Counted from the first letter of the stretch, positions 52,704 to 61,840 are shown. The stretch: DNA of 64,000 nucleotides from Methanothermococcus okinawensis IH1 (GCF_000179575.2 NC_015636.1:248001-312000); one strand, 5' to 3'. Numbers and translations are program-made. The notes: generated by a model from the letters alone, not told the origin.

Positions 52704-53609
52704 ATGGAATTGCCAGAAGGTTGGAAATTGGTTAAGTTGGGGGATATTGCAGATATTTTAGACAAATTTAGGAAACCATTGAATAGATACGAAAGAGAAA
52801 CTAGAAAAGGGAATATTCCATATTGCGGGGCAAATGGTATAATAGATTATATTAATGATTACATATTTGATGGGGAATATTTGTTGGTTGCAGAAGATGG
52901 AGGATTTTTCAAAAAATTTGAAAGGAGTTCTTACCTTTTTAAAGGAAAATTTTGGGCTAATAACCATGTTCATGTATTACAAATTAAAAAAGAATTCTCA
53001 TTAAATAAATATGTTTATTACGTACTATATTTTGAGAATTTAGAAAAATATTGTTCAGGAGCTACTAGACTTAAATTAAATCAAAAAAAACTAAAAGAAA
53101 TTTTAATCCCCATCCCATACAAAGACGGAAAACCTGACTTACAAAAACAAAAAGAAATCGTTAATAAAATAGAAACACTTTTTAACAACATTGACAAAGC
53201 AATAGAATTAAGACAAAAAGCAATAAATGAAACAAAAGATTTATTTAATTCAGTTTTAAATAAAATTTTTAAAGATGAGGGTTTTAAATTGGTTAGATTG
53301 GGAGATATTGCAGAAAAAATAAAAGCAGGAGGAACACCATTAAGAAAAAATAAAGAATATTGGGAAAATGGAACTATAAATTTAGTTAAAATTTCAGATA
53401 TAACAAAATCAAATAAATATTTATTAGATACAGAGGAAAAAATAACAGAAAATGGTTTAAAAAATTCAAGTGCATGGTTAGTTAATGAGGGCTCGATATT
53501 ATTAAGCATGTATGGGACAGTTGGAGAGGTTGTTATAAATAAAATTCCTGTGGCAATAACTCAAAATATTGCAGGTATCTTATTGAAAAAAGATAATAAT
53601 ATACAATGA
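52704..53609 (+). CDS. hsdS: type I restriction specificity subunit, first part (TRD1, central repeat, partial TRD2)
   Basis: The 301-residue frame starts ELPEGWKLVKLGDIADI, the usual opening of a target-recognition domain. TRD1 ends near residue 130 and a helical spacer follows with IPYKDGKPDLQKQKEI. TRD2 opens again with KLVRLGDIAEKIKAGGTPLR. The frame stops inside TRD2 after ITQNIAGILLKK, where intact subunits run on for about 25 more residues before the next helical repeat. The stop overlaps the ATG of the second part. Specificity may be lost, or the two halves may assemble. Confidence 0.85.
   Translation: MELPEGWKLVKLGDIADILDKFRKPLNRYERETRKGNIPYCGANGIIDYINDYIFDGEYLLVAEDGGFFKKFERSSYLFKGKFWANNHVHVLQIKKEFSLNKYVYYVLYFENLEKYCSGATRLKLNQKKLKEILIPIPYKDGKPDLQKQKEIVNKIETLFNNIDKAIELRQKAINETKDLFNSVLNKIFKDEGFKLVRLGDIAEKIKAGGTPLRKNKEYWENGTINLVKISDITKSNKYLLDTEEKITENGLKNSSAWLVNEGSILLSMYGTVGEVVINKIPVAITQNIAGILLKKDNNIQ
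53105..53158 (+). repeat. 54-bp direct repeat in hsdS, copy 1 (central conserved region)
   Basis: It matches 53698-53751 at 52 of 54 positions, far closer than required by the protein repeat IPYKDGKPDLQKQKEI. Such near-identical blocks allow recombination between target-recognition domains. Confidence 0.85.
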
Positions 53610-53881
53610 AATTCATAAAAAATACTACGGCACTTGATAATATTTTAAAAAATAGTGTTCATAGCCATTTCGGCATTAAAGAAGCAAAAAATCTCCTAAT
53701 CCCCATCCCATACAAAGACGGAAAACCAGACCTACAAAAACAAAAAGAAATAGCCAAATATTTAGAAAACTTACACAACAAAATAAAAAGATTAGAAAAC
53801 CTACAAGAAAAACAACTAAACCTATTCAAAGAATTAAAAGAATCCATTTTAAATAAAGCATTTAAAGGAGAATTAGTTTAA
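53606..53881 (+). CDS. hsdS: type I restriction specificity subunit, C-terminal fragment
   Basis: This 91-residue frame holds the end of TRD2 (HSHFGIKEAKNLLIPIP) and the distal conserved helix repeat with IPYKDGKPDLQKQKEIA, ending LNKAFKGELV as complete HsdS proteins do. It overlaps the first part by four bases (ATGA), so reinitiation is possible. The join lacks part of TRD2, so one base change alone would not restore a standard subunit. Confidence 0.8.
   Translation: MKFIKNTTALDNILKNSVHSHFGIKEAKNLLIPIPYKDGKPDLQKQKEIAKYLENLHNKIKRLENLQEKQLNLFKELKESILNKAFKGELV
53698..53751 (+). repeat. 54-bp direct repeat in hsdS, copy 2 (distal conserved region)
   Basis: Partner of 53105-53158, with two mismatches. 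It lies just after the broken part of TRD2. Confidence 0.85.
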
Positions 53882-53952
53882 AATTATTAGCCTAAAATTA
53901 AATTTTTTATATGAGCTCAGTAATATATAGAATTATTATTGTAAATAGGAAT

Positions 53953-53972
53953 TATATAAATCGGAGCTCCGA
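53953..53972 (+). repeat. 20-bp direct repeat with TATA box and palindrome, copy 1, before mntA
   Basis: TATATAAA is followed at once by the 12-base palindrome TCGGAGCTCCGA. The identical 20 bases occur at 54618-54637. The mntA ATG lies 9 bases further on, so the transcript would be nearly leaderless, and the palindrome sits between TATA box and start, a good operator position. Confidence 0.75.
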
Positions 53973-53981
53973 AGTGATAAT

Positions 53982-54287
53982 ATGAAAACTTTAAACGAAA
54001 TTAAAAAAATACTTTTAGAACATAAAAATGAATTAAGAGAAAGATATAAAGTCAAAACCATCGGAATATTTGGTAGTTATGTAAGAGGGGAGCAGAAAGA
54101 AACATCAGATATAGACATATTAGTTGAATTTGAAGAAGGATATATAAATTTTGATAACTACATGGGATTAAAATACTATTTAGAGGATTTATTCAATAAA
54201 AAAGTCGATTTAGTAATTAAAGATGATATTAAACAAGAGCTAAAAAAGTATATTCTAAATGAGGTTGAATATGCCGAGGGATTATAA
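53982..54287 (+). CDS. mntA: MntA-type nucleotidyltransferase antitoxin
   Basis: The 101-residue protein has the minimal nucleotidyltransferase motif GSYVRGEQKETSDIDILVEF, an exact GSx10DxD. In MntA-HepT systems this enzyme AMPylates the HEPN toxin on a Tyr and silences it. AAGTGATAAT precedes the ATG. The hepT start lies inside its 3' end, an overlap of 17 bases. The pair interrupts the hsdS-hsdR order of the type I restriction island. Confidence 0.88.
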   Translation: MKTLNEIKKILLEHKNELRERYKVKTIGIFGSYVRGEQKETSDIDILVEFEEGYINFDNYMGLKYYLEDLFNKKVDLVIKDDIKQELKKYILNEVEYAEGL

Positions 54288-54624
54288 ATTATATTTAAGT
54301 GATATTTTAGATGCAATAGAAAGAATAGAAAATTATACTTATAATATTAATACCTATAATAAATTTTTAGAACAGCAAATAGTTCAAGATGTAGTGATTA
54401 AAAACCTAATGATAATTGGTGAAGCAGTTAAAAAAATCCCAAACGAAATAAAATCAAAATATCCTAACAGTGATTGGAAAAAAATCGCAGGATTTAGAGA
54501 TGTTTTAATCCATAGTTATTTTAAAATAAATCTTTTAATTATTTGGGATGTTATTGAGAATAAATTACCACTTCTAAAAGAGGATATTATACAAATTTTA
54601 AAAGAGCTCGACAATGATATATAA
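54271..54624 (+). CDS. hepT: HepT-type HEPN ribonuclease toxin
   Basis: The 117-residue all-helical HEPN (DUF86) protein has the exact motif Rx4HxY in RDVLIHSYF: Arg and His are the nuclease residues and Tyr is the AMPylation site in characterised HepT. A longer frame begins at 54259, but GAGGTTGAAT precedes the ATG at 54271. It is translationally coupled to mntA. Confidence 0.87.
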   Translation: MPRDYKLYLSDILDAIERIENYTYNINTYNKFLEQQIVQDVVIKNLMIIGEAVKKIPNEIKSKYPNSDWKKIAGFRDVLIHSYFKINLLIIWDVIENKLPLLKEDIIQILKELDNDI

Positions 54625-54637
54625 ATCGGAGCTCCGA
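54618..54637 (+). repeat. 20-bp direct repeat with TATA box and palindrome, copy 2, before hsdR
   Basis: It is identical to 53953-53972 and starts in the last codons of hepT. Similarity continues weakly past the repeat, where the place of the mntA ATG reads ATA. It would drive hsdR, whose start lies 26-38 bases downstream. Confidence 0.75.
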
Positions 54638-54675
54638 GGAAATAATATAAAAATCTTAATTAAATGAGGGAAAGA

Positions 54676-56466
54676 ATGGATTTAAATAATTTATCAGAAG
54701 CAGATACTAAGGAAAAATTAATAAAACCAAAATTGATAAAGGCAGGATGGGGAGAAAATAATTTAGTAAGAGAATACGCTATAAAAAATAAATACAGATA
54801 TTATATAACAGGGGACGAATACAAAAAAATCGAAATAAAAAACAGATTTGCAGATTATGTTTTAAAAGTAAATAATGTAATAGTCGGAGTAATCGAAGCA
54901 AAAAAATACAAAAAAGATGCAGAAGAAGGACTATCTCAGGCTAAGGAATATTCTAAACTGTTGGATGTTCCAATAGCCTATGTAACTAACGGGAGAAAAA
55001 TAATAGTCTATGACAGAAGAACAAAAGAAACAAAAGAAGTAGATGAATTTTTATCGCCAAATGAACTATACACCATATACAAAGAATGGAAGGGATTGGA
55101 ATATAAAAATAAAAATATATCTCCATTAGAATATCCTTACTATGTAGATTCAAACACAAATAAAAGAGTAAGAAGCTACCAAGAAACTGCAATAAAAAAA
55201 GTAATAGAATCAATTTTAAAAGGTCAAAAAAGAATACTCTTAACAATGGCAACAGGAACAGGGAAAACTTTTACATCCTTCCAAATTGTTTGGAAATTAA
55301 TAAAGAGCAACTACATATCGCGAGTTTTATTTTTAACAGATAGGGTATTTTTAAGAGAACAGGCACACGATAAAGATTATGAACCTTTTAAAGATGCGAG
55401 GTATCAAATAAAATCGGGAAAATTTAACAAAAACAGAAAAGTTTATTTTTCAACATATCAAACTTTATATTCTAATGATTTATATAAAAAAATACCTGAG
55501 GATTTTTTTGATTTAATAATTATTGATGAATGCCATCGTTCAGGATATGGAGAATGGAGAAACATTTTAAAACATTTTAAAAACTCCTATCAGTTAGGTA
55601 TGACGGCAACGCCAAAGAGGAATGATAACATCGATGTTTATGAATACTTTGGAGAACCTGTTTTTATCTATTCAATGGCACAGGCAATAGAAGATGGTTA
55701 TTTAGTTCCCTACAAAATTCATAAAATTTTTACAAATATTGATTTAAATGGTTTGGATATTTCACAAGCAGAAGAGATAATCTACGATGACGAAATAAAT
55801 GAAATCGAAGATATTAAAGAGTATATTAAAGATTATTATGAGCCTTCCGAATTTGAAATAAATATACACCTTCCAGATAGAACAAAACTAATGTGTGAAA
55901 AATTATTGGAAATTCTTAAAAGAACAAACGACAATGAAAAAACGGTAATATTTTGCGTAGATACAACACACGCAGAAAATGTTAGAAGCACATTAAACCA
56001 AATTACAAACAATGAAGAATTCGCAACAAAAATTGTCTATGAGGATAAAGATGATTTAGAACGATTTAGGGACAGTGAAAATATTTATCCCCAGATTGCC
56101 ACGACTGTGGATTTACTATCAACAGGCATAGATATACCCCATCTTAAAAATATAGTTTTTATGAGACCAATTAATTCAAGAGTTTTATTTAAACAAATTA
56201 TTGGAAGAGGTGCAAGATTATCAGATAATAAGGGATTTTTTAGAATTATAGATTTTACCAATGCAACAAGATTAATCGATAAATGGGAAATACCTTCCCC
56301 AATAACATTACCAAACGAAGAAACACCAGAAAAGCCTTATGATAAATCATTAAAAGGTTTTATAATTGATAAAGACACAAAAGAACCGATACAAGATGCA
56401 AATGTAATAATAAAAATTGAAAGATTTAAAAAAGATACACTATCCAAAAAAAAGCGGATACTTTGA
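54676..56466 (+). CDS. hsdR: type I restriction endonuclease subunit, main part, frameshifted near 56446
   Basis: The frame holds a PD-(D/E)xK nuclease domain (FADYVLKV and VGVIEAKK) and a superfamily 2 helicase: Walker A MATGTGKT, IIDECHRS, TATPKR and QIIGRGARLSD. After about residue 560 a beta-sandwich-like segment begins (GFIIDKDTKEPIQDANV). It then leaves frame at an A8 run (56446-56453) and stops at TTTGA. Removing one A joins it to the next frame, giving a protein of about 838 residues. GAGGGA lies before ATG 54676; ATG 54664 has no visible ribosome-binding site. Confidence 0.85.
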   Translation: MDLNNLSEADTKEKLIKPKLIKAGWGENNLVREYAIKNKYRYYITGDEYKKIEIKNRFADYVLKVNNVIVGVIEAKKYKKDAEEGLSQAKEYSKLLDVPIAYVTNGRKIIVYDRRTKETKEVDEFLSPNELYTIYKEWKGLEYKNKNISPLEYPYYVDSNTNKRVRSYQETAIKKVIESILKGQKRILLTMATGTGKTFTSFQIVWKLIKSNYISRVLFLTDRVFLREQAHDKDYEPFKDARYQIKSGKFNKNRKVYFSTYQTLYSNDLYKKIPEDFFDLIIIDECHRSGYGEWRNILKHFKNSYQLGMTATPKRNDNIDVYEYFGEPVFIYSMAQAIEDGYLVPYKIHKIFTNIDLNGLDISQAEEIIYDDEINEIEDIKEYIKDYYEPSEFEINIHLPDRTKLMCEKLLEILKRTNDNEKTVIFCVDTTHAENVRSTLNQITNNEEFATKIVYEDKDDLERFRDSENIYPQIATTVDLLSTGIDIPHLKNIVFMRPINSRVLFKQIIGRGARLSDNKGFFRIIDFTNATRLIDKWEIPSPITLPNEETPEKPYDKSLKGFIIDKDTKEPIQDANVIIKIERFKKDTLSKKKRIL

Positions 56467-57193
56467 ATTAAATGGACTACCTTCAAACAGCTTTTTACCA
56501 CTTACAATATCAAAGGAAGGATATAAAACCCTAAAAAAGAAAATAAACCTAAACGATTTAAAAGAAATAGAAAATCCCATATTTGAGTTAAAACCCATAA
56601 AAAAGAAACCTAAAACCATCACTGTAAAGGGAATAAATGTGGAAATTGCCGAAGAAATAGATATAGAGTTTGATGGGAATAAAATATCCTTTGCAGAGTA
56701 TAAGCAATATACAAAAGAGCATATACTAAAAGAAGTTCATACCACAGAGGATTTAAAAAACCTATGGATAAATGACAACCTAAGAAGGGAATTTTTAAAT
56801 AAACTTGAAGAAAAAAAGATAGATATAGAGCTCATAAAAAAACTTGAAAATAAGTTGGATTATGATACCTTTGATATTATTGCTCACTTGGTTTTTGATG
56901 CCCCATTATTGACAAAAGATGAAAGAGTAAATTACTTTATAAATTCCCATATTCACCATATAAACAAATATGGTGATGACATACGAGAAATAGCCTTTTC
57001 ATTACTTGAAAAATATAAAAAGGGAGGTATTGAGAATATATCTACAAATGCTTTAAAAACACCCGATATGAAGAGAAAAAATGCAATAACTAAATTAAAA
57101 AATATATTTGGATTAAAAATACCTAATTTTTTAGGATATATTAAAAAACATATATATGACAATGAGATATATACAAAGGCAAAAATTAGATAA
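56417..57193 (+). CDS. hsdR: type I restriction endonuclease subunit, C-terminal part
   Basis: Real homology starts at the A8 run: SGYFELNGLPSNSFLPLTISKEGYKTL completes the beta-sandwich segment of the previous frame in the style of carboxypeptidase-regulatory-like domains. A helical domain follows (FDIIAHLVFDAPLLTKDERVNYF, ending LGYIKKHIY) that resembles the EcoEI-type HsdR C-terminus. The ATG at 56417 has no good ribosome-binding site, so the part is probably made only by frameshifting or in cells with seven A residues. Confidence 0.8.
   Translation: MKDLKKIHYPKKSGYFELNGLPSNSFLPLTISKEGYKTLKKKINLNDLKEIENPIFELKPIKKKPKTITVKGINVEIAEEIDIEFDGNKISFAEYKQYTKEHILKEVHTTEDLKNLWINDNLRREFLNKLEEKKIDIELIKKLENKLDYDTFDIIAHLVFDAPLLTKDERVNYFINSHIHHINKYGDDIREIAFSLLEKYKKGGIENISTNALKTPDMKRKNAITKLKNIFGLKIPNFLGYIKKHIYDNEIYTKAKIR
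56446..56453 (+). repeat. A8 homopolymer at the hsdR frame break
   Basis: Eight A residues follow TATCC. Frame 1 reads S-K-K-K-R-I-L-stop and the next frame reads P-K-K-S-G-Y-F. Seven A residues would give one continuous gene. Homopolymer slippage, a sequencing error or a fixed mutation could each explain it. Confidence 0.7.
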
Positions 57194-57288
57194 AACAATA
57201 AAACCAATTAAATTAAGTAATAAAGAAAAATTAAATAAGGATAATTAAATAAAATTAAATAATAATTTCTCTTTTTTTAGGGATAACC

Positions 57289-58596
57289 ATGTTAAAAAAT
57301 TTTAAAAAATTTAGAGAATTTAAAAATTTAAAAAATGATGGATTGATAAGGGATAGTTTTTACATGATTTTTTCCAATATCTATTCAAAGGGCATGGCTT
57401 ATATATTCTATTTTTTAAGTGCCATTATTCTTGGAACAGAAGGATTCGGGACACTTCGGGGACTTTTGCCTTTAATGGATGTAATGACTATATTTTTTTG
57501 CTCAGGTATCCCGCCGTCAATGGCTAAACATATTTCAGAATATGACATGGAAAATCATAACGAATGGATTATATCAATTTTAAAAATTATGATAATATTT
57601 TCCATTATAGGAGCTCTGATTACAATCCTGTTAAAATATACACTTGTTGGAGGTTATAAAAATATAGATATTACATTATACCTTGCAGTTGGATTTGCAG
57701 TAATATGCTCATCATTTATCTCATGGAGTAGGGGGGTATTGCAGGGTAAATTAAAAATAAAGGAGCTCTCTTTAACATGGGTAGTGGAATACACATTTAA
57801 GATATTATTTTTAGTAATATTTGCATTATTGTTTGGAGTTATCGGAGCTCTATTATCCATATCCTTTGCATATATTATTGGTGGAATTGCTGGATATTAT
57901 CTATTAAAAAAATCATCCAATCTAAATATATCTTTATTTAAATCATCATCCTTAAATAAACATGAACATAATAATAATAAAAATAAAAAGCTTGTTAAAA
58001 AGATAATATTATATGCTATTCCAATAGCGTTGGGGACAGCATCTTATCGCCTTTTAAATGATTTGGACAGTATATTTATAATGTCAATATTAGGGGCTTA
58101 TGATAACGGTATTTATGGTTATGCATCTCTACTTTCAAGAGGAGTTTTTTTATTTGCATCTGCAATATCTATTCCATTAATACCAAGGATAGCAAAAACG
58201 AAGGATTTTAACTACTTTAAAAAAGCAATTTTAATGAATTTTTTGATAATATTACCTGCCCTTGCAGTAGTATTTATATTTTCAAAAGAGCTTTTATTGG
58301 TGTTCTTTGGAGTTCATGACTATCGAGCATCAATATGTTTAAAAATATTATCAATTTCTGCTGGTTTTATGAGCTCCTATACAATATGTAGTTCTTCACT
58401 TCAAGGATTGGGTTATGCCAAAATTCCGTTATATATTTTATTATTTGGCATATTATTAAATGGTGTTTTAAATTATATACTTATTAATAACATGGGAATA
58501 GTCGGCGGAGCTTATGCCACTTTAATATCATCAACATTTATATTTTTGATAATTTTACTGTTTATATATCATATAAAAAAGAAGACGACTAAATAA
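57289..58596 (+). CDS. polysaccharide biosynthesis / oligosaccharide flippase family membrane protein
   Basis: The 435-residue protein has about twelve hydrophobic segments, starts with the MATE/Wzx-type opening (SFYMIFSNIYSKGMAYIFYFLSAIILG) and has EGFGTLRGLLPLMD and PRIAKTKD, common in flippases of the MOP superfamily. It probably moves a lipid-linked glycan across the membrane, for S-layer or pilin glycosylation. No glycosyltransferase gene is adjacent. Confidence 0.82.
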   Translation: MLKNFKKFREFKNLKNDGLIRDSFYMIFSNIYSKGMAYIFYFLSAIILGTEGFGTLRGLLPLMDVMTIFFCSGIPPSMAKHISEYDMENHNEWIISILKIMIIFSIIGALITILLKYTLVGGYKNIDITLYLAVGFAVICSSFISWSRGVLQGKLKIKELSLTWVVEYTFKILFLVIFALLFGVIGALLSISFAYIIGGIAGYYLLKKSSNLNISLFKSSSLNKHEHNNNKNKKLVKKIILYAIPIALGTASYRLLNDLDSIFIMSILGAYDNGIYGYASLLSRGVFLFASAISIPLIPRIAKTKDFNYFKKAILMNFLIILPALAVVFIFSKELLLVFFGVHDYRASICLKILSISAGFMSSYTICSSSLQGLGYAKIPLYILLFGILLNGVLNYILINNMGIVGGAYATLISSTFIFLIILLFIYHIKKKTTK

Positions 58597-58805
58597 TATT
58601 TTAAAGAATAAATAAATAATGTTAATGATAAAATATTGATGAAATATTAATGACAATAAATTATTTTTAATATAGGATTTTTATATGACTTTAAATAAAT
58701 AGATTTATATTATTTGAATGATTATTTTATCTTGTTTCATTTTTATTTTTTATATGAATAATATATGACATATGAGCAATATATGATATAATATTGGGTG
58801 ATAAA

Positions 58806-60404
58806 ATGATAAGCGACAATGTGAAAAAGGGTATTACAAGGTCTCCAAATAGAAGTTTATTAAAGGCATGCGGATATACCGACGAAGAAATAGAAAAACC
58901 TTTCATAGGGGTAGTAAATAGCTTTACAGAGGTAGTTCCAGGACATATTCATTTGAATACATTATCAGAAGCTGTAAAAAAAGGAATATATGCAAACGGT
59001 GGAACAGCTTTTGAATTCAATACAATGGCAGTATGTGATGGAATAGCTATGGGACATGAAGGTATGAAATACTCCTTACCTTCAAGGGAGATAATCGCAG
59101 ATACAGTAGAAAGCATGGCTAAGGCACATGGATTTGATGGATTGGTGCTTATTCCGTCCTGCGATAAAATAGTTCCCGGTATGATTATGGGAGCTCTGAG
59201 ATTAAACATACCATTTGTTGTAGTCACAGGAGGACCCATGCTTCCAGGAGAAAAATATGGAAATAAATATGACCTTATAAGTGTATTTGAAGGAGTTGGG
59301 GAATATCAGGTTGGAAAAATCGATGAAGAGTCATTAAATGAGATTGAAAACTGTGCCTGTCCTGGTGCTGGGAGCTGTGCAGGATTATTTACGGCAAACA
59401 GTATGGCATGTTTAACAGAGGCACTTGGATTATCACTTCCAATGTGTGCTACAACGCCAGCTGTCGATGCTCAAAAGGTAAGAATTGCTAAAAAAAGTGG
59501 GATGATTGTAGTAGATTTGGTGAAAAACAATATAAAAGCTACGGATATATTAACAAAAGAATCATTTGAAAATGCCATATTGGTTGATTTGGCACTTGGT
59601 GGCTCTACAAATACAACGCTACACATACCTGCGATAGCAAATGAGATAGAAAGTGGATTTATTACTCTTGATGATTTTGATAGGTTAAGTAGTGAAGTTC
59701 CGCATATAGCTTCCCTTAGACCAGGTGGAGAACATTTTATGATAGATTTACATAGGGCAGGCGGTATTCCCGCAGTAATGAAGGTTTTAGAGGACAAAAT
59801 AAGGGATGTAAAAACAGTAAGTGGAAAAACCATTAAAGAAATTGTAAAAAGCGTAAAGTATATTGATTATAATATTATAAGACCTATTGATAAACCAGTT
59901 CATAAAGAGGCTGGTTTAAGAATTTTAAAAGGAAATCTTGCACCAAACGGATGTGTTGTTAAAATTGGGGCAGTAAATCCAAAGATGTATAAACACGAGG
60001 GACCTGCAAGGGTATTCAATTCAGAAGAGGAATCTATAAAAGCGATACTAAGTGGAGAGATTAAAGAGGGGGATGTTGTTGTAATAAGATACGAAGGACC
60101 AGCAGGAGGACCAGGAATGAGGGAAATGCTTTCTCCAACATCTGCAATATGTGGTATGGGATTGGATGATAGCGTTGCATTAATTACAGATGGTAGATTC
60201 AGCGGTGGAAGTAGAGGACCATGTATAGGACATATATCTCCTGAAGCTATGGCTGGAGGACCTATTGCCATAATAGAAGAAGGCGATATCATCAGCATAG
60301 ATATGATGGCTAAAAAAATTGATTTAAAACTAAGCGATGAGGAAATAAAAGAAAGACTTTCAAAATGGAAAAAACCAGAACCAAAGGTTAAAAAGGTTAT
60401 TTAG
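58806..60404 (+). CDS. ilvD: dihydroxy-acid dehydratase
   Basis: The 532-residue enzyme has cluster Cys in [10 protein letters not shown] and [13 protein letters not shown]-like [15 protein letters not shown], plus [19 protein letters not shown] near the C-terminus. It dehydrates dihydroxy-isovalerate and dihydroxy-methylvalerate after ilvB/ilvN and ilvC. The longest frame opens at 58794 with TTG; GGTGATAAA precedes the ATG at 58806. Confidence 0.95.
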   Translation: MISDNVKKGITRSPNRSLLKACGYTDEEIEKPFIGVVNSFTEVVPGHIHLNTLSEAVKKGIYANGGTAFEFNTMAVCDGIAMGHEGMKYSLPSREIIADTVESMAKAHGFDGLVLIPSCDKIVPGMIMGALRLNIPFVVVTGGPMLPGEKYGNKYDLISVFEGVGEYQVGKIDEESLNEIENCACPGAGSCAGLFTANSMACLTEALGLSLPMCATTPAVDAQKVRIAKKSGMIVVDLVKNNIKATDILTKESFENAILVDLALGGSTNTTLHIPAIANEIESGFITLDDFDRLSSEVPHIASLRPGGEHFMIDLHRAGGIPAVMKVLEDKIRDVKTVSGKTIKEIVKSVKYIDYNIIRPIDKPVHKEAGLRILKGNLAPNGCVVKIGAVNPKMYKHEGPARVFNSEEESIKAILSGEIKEGDVVVIRYEGPAGGPGMREMLSPTSAICGMGLDDSVALITDGRFSGGSRGPCIGHISPEAMAGGPIAIIEEGDIISIDMMAKKIDLKLSDEEIKERLSKWKKPEPKVKKVI

Positions 60405-60657
60405 CAAGATATTCAAGATTGGTATCTTCCGCAGATGAAGGGGCAGTTTTAAAATAAACTTAATATTTAATATTATAAATATAAAATTATAAAATTCTTC
60501 ATTCATCTGCTTATTATATATATAATTATATTGCCAAAATATTATAAATTCAAAAGTTATCCATTTATCTTATAAATCACTCTTTTTTTTATTTATTATA
60601 TTTTTATTTATATTTTTATTGTTATTTTATATTTTTTTAGTTATTTGGTGATAATTT

Positions 60658-61809
60658 ATGATTATCGGATATAGACTAACATCAAAAAATAAATATAGCA
60701 TATCCAAATTATATCCATTAACTGGTGGATTAATATTCAAAGAGTTTAAGGACATATTACATAAGATTAAAAATAATAATTTAGATATTTTAATATATTC
60801 TTTTATGACACTTAATTGGGGCACTGTGGAGCATGAAATAACTGAAATAAATAAATTAAAACAATTAATTAATTCAAATAAACCTATATTAATTGCAGGA
60901 GGACCTCATCCAACAGGAGCTCCTATTGATACAATAAACATGGGGTTCGATTATGTAATTGTTGGTGAAGGAGAAATTACATTGCCTAAATTGATAAATA
61001 AATTAAGAGAAGGGGAAATAAACGCACCAATAAATAAAAATGAATTGGATAATATAAATGAAAAAATCATTATAGGTGAATGTGTTGATAATTTGGACAA
61101 TTTTGAAAAAATCGAACCATTAACACCAGTTGAAATAACACGGGGATGTCCATATAAATGCAGATTTTGTCAAACTCCTCAAATATTTGGTAGTAAAGTT
61201 AGGCATAGAAGTATTGATAGCATTTTAAGACTTGTAAATCCAAACACAGACACTAGAGTAATAAGTCCAAATGCCCTTTGCTACGGGTCAAAAACCGGGA
61301 CTAAACCAAATATTGAAAAATTGGAAAAATTACTAAAAAAATTAAGCGAAGGTAAAGGAAAATTATTTTTTGGAACATTTCCCTCAGAGGTTAGACCAGA
61401 ATTTATTACAAAGGAAACTGTTGAGTTAATTGCTAAATACTGCGATAATAAGTTTTTACATTTCGGAGCTCAGAGTGGTAATGATGAGATGTTAAAATAT
61501 ATAAGGCGTGGGCATACCGTTAATGATGTATTAAATGCCGTTGATTTATGCATAGATTACAATCTTATACCAAAGGTTGATTTTATATTTGGATTTCCTA
61601 ATGAAAATGAGTTCCATAGAAAAGATAGTATGGAGCTCCTATACTATATCATAAAAAAGAATGGGCGAGCTCATGCTCACTACTTTATGCCGTTACCTGG
61701 AACATACTTTGAAAATCAAAAACCTACGATATTGGATAGAAAAACTTTGAAAGCACTTGGTCAATTATCTCAAAAGGGATTGGTTAGCGGTTCTTGGAAT
61801 CTATTTTAA
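60658..61809 (+). CDS. B12-binding domain/radical SAM protein (MJ1487-like, TIGR04013)
   Basis: The 383-residue protein has a cobalamin-binding-like N-terminal region (ILIAGGPHPTGAP and VIVGEGEITLPKL) followed by a radical-SAM domain with the CxxxCxxC motif in RGCPYKCRFCQTP. It resembles a methanogen family recalled as B12_SAM_MJ_1487. The reaction is unknown; class B radical-SAM methylases share the layout. GGTGATAATTT precedes the ATG. Confidence 0.8.
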   Translation: MIIGYRLTSKNKYSISKLYPLTGGLIFKEFKDILHKIKNNNLDILIYSFMTLNWGTVEHEITEINKLKQLINSNKPILIAGGPHPTGAPIDTINMGFDYVIVGEGEITLPKLINKLREGEINAPINKNELDNINEKIIIGECVDNLDNFEKIEPLTPVEITRGCPYKCRFCQTPQIFGSKVRHRSIDSILRLVNPNTDTRVISPNALCYGSKTGTKPNIEKLEKLLKKLSEGKGKLFFGTFPSEVRPEFITKETVELIAKYCDNKFLHFGAQSGNDEMLKYIRRGHTVNDVLNAVDLCIDYNLIPKVDFIFGFPNENEFHRKDSMELLYYIIKKNGRAHAHYFMPLPGTYFENQKPTILDRKTLKALGQLSQKGLVSGSWNLF

Positions 61810-61840
61810 ATATTAAAATATCTATAATAATTAATTTATG

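Noticed and set aside
53590-56466. Sec insertion at the TGA codons that end the first parts of hsdS and hsdR
   Set aside because: In both cases the homologous sequence continues in a different frame, and no SECIS-like hairpin was seen. Frameshift or deletion explains them.
60431-60510. A 9-base inverted repeat GCAGATGAA...TTCATCTGC after ilvD
   Set aside because: The arms are about 60 bases apart across A/T-rich DNA, so a stable hairpin or operator is not convincing.
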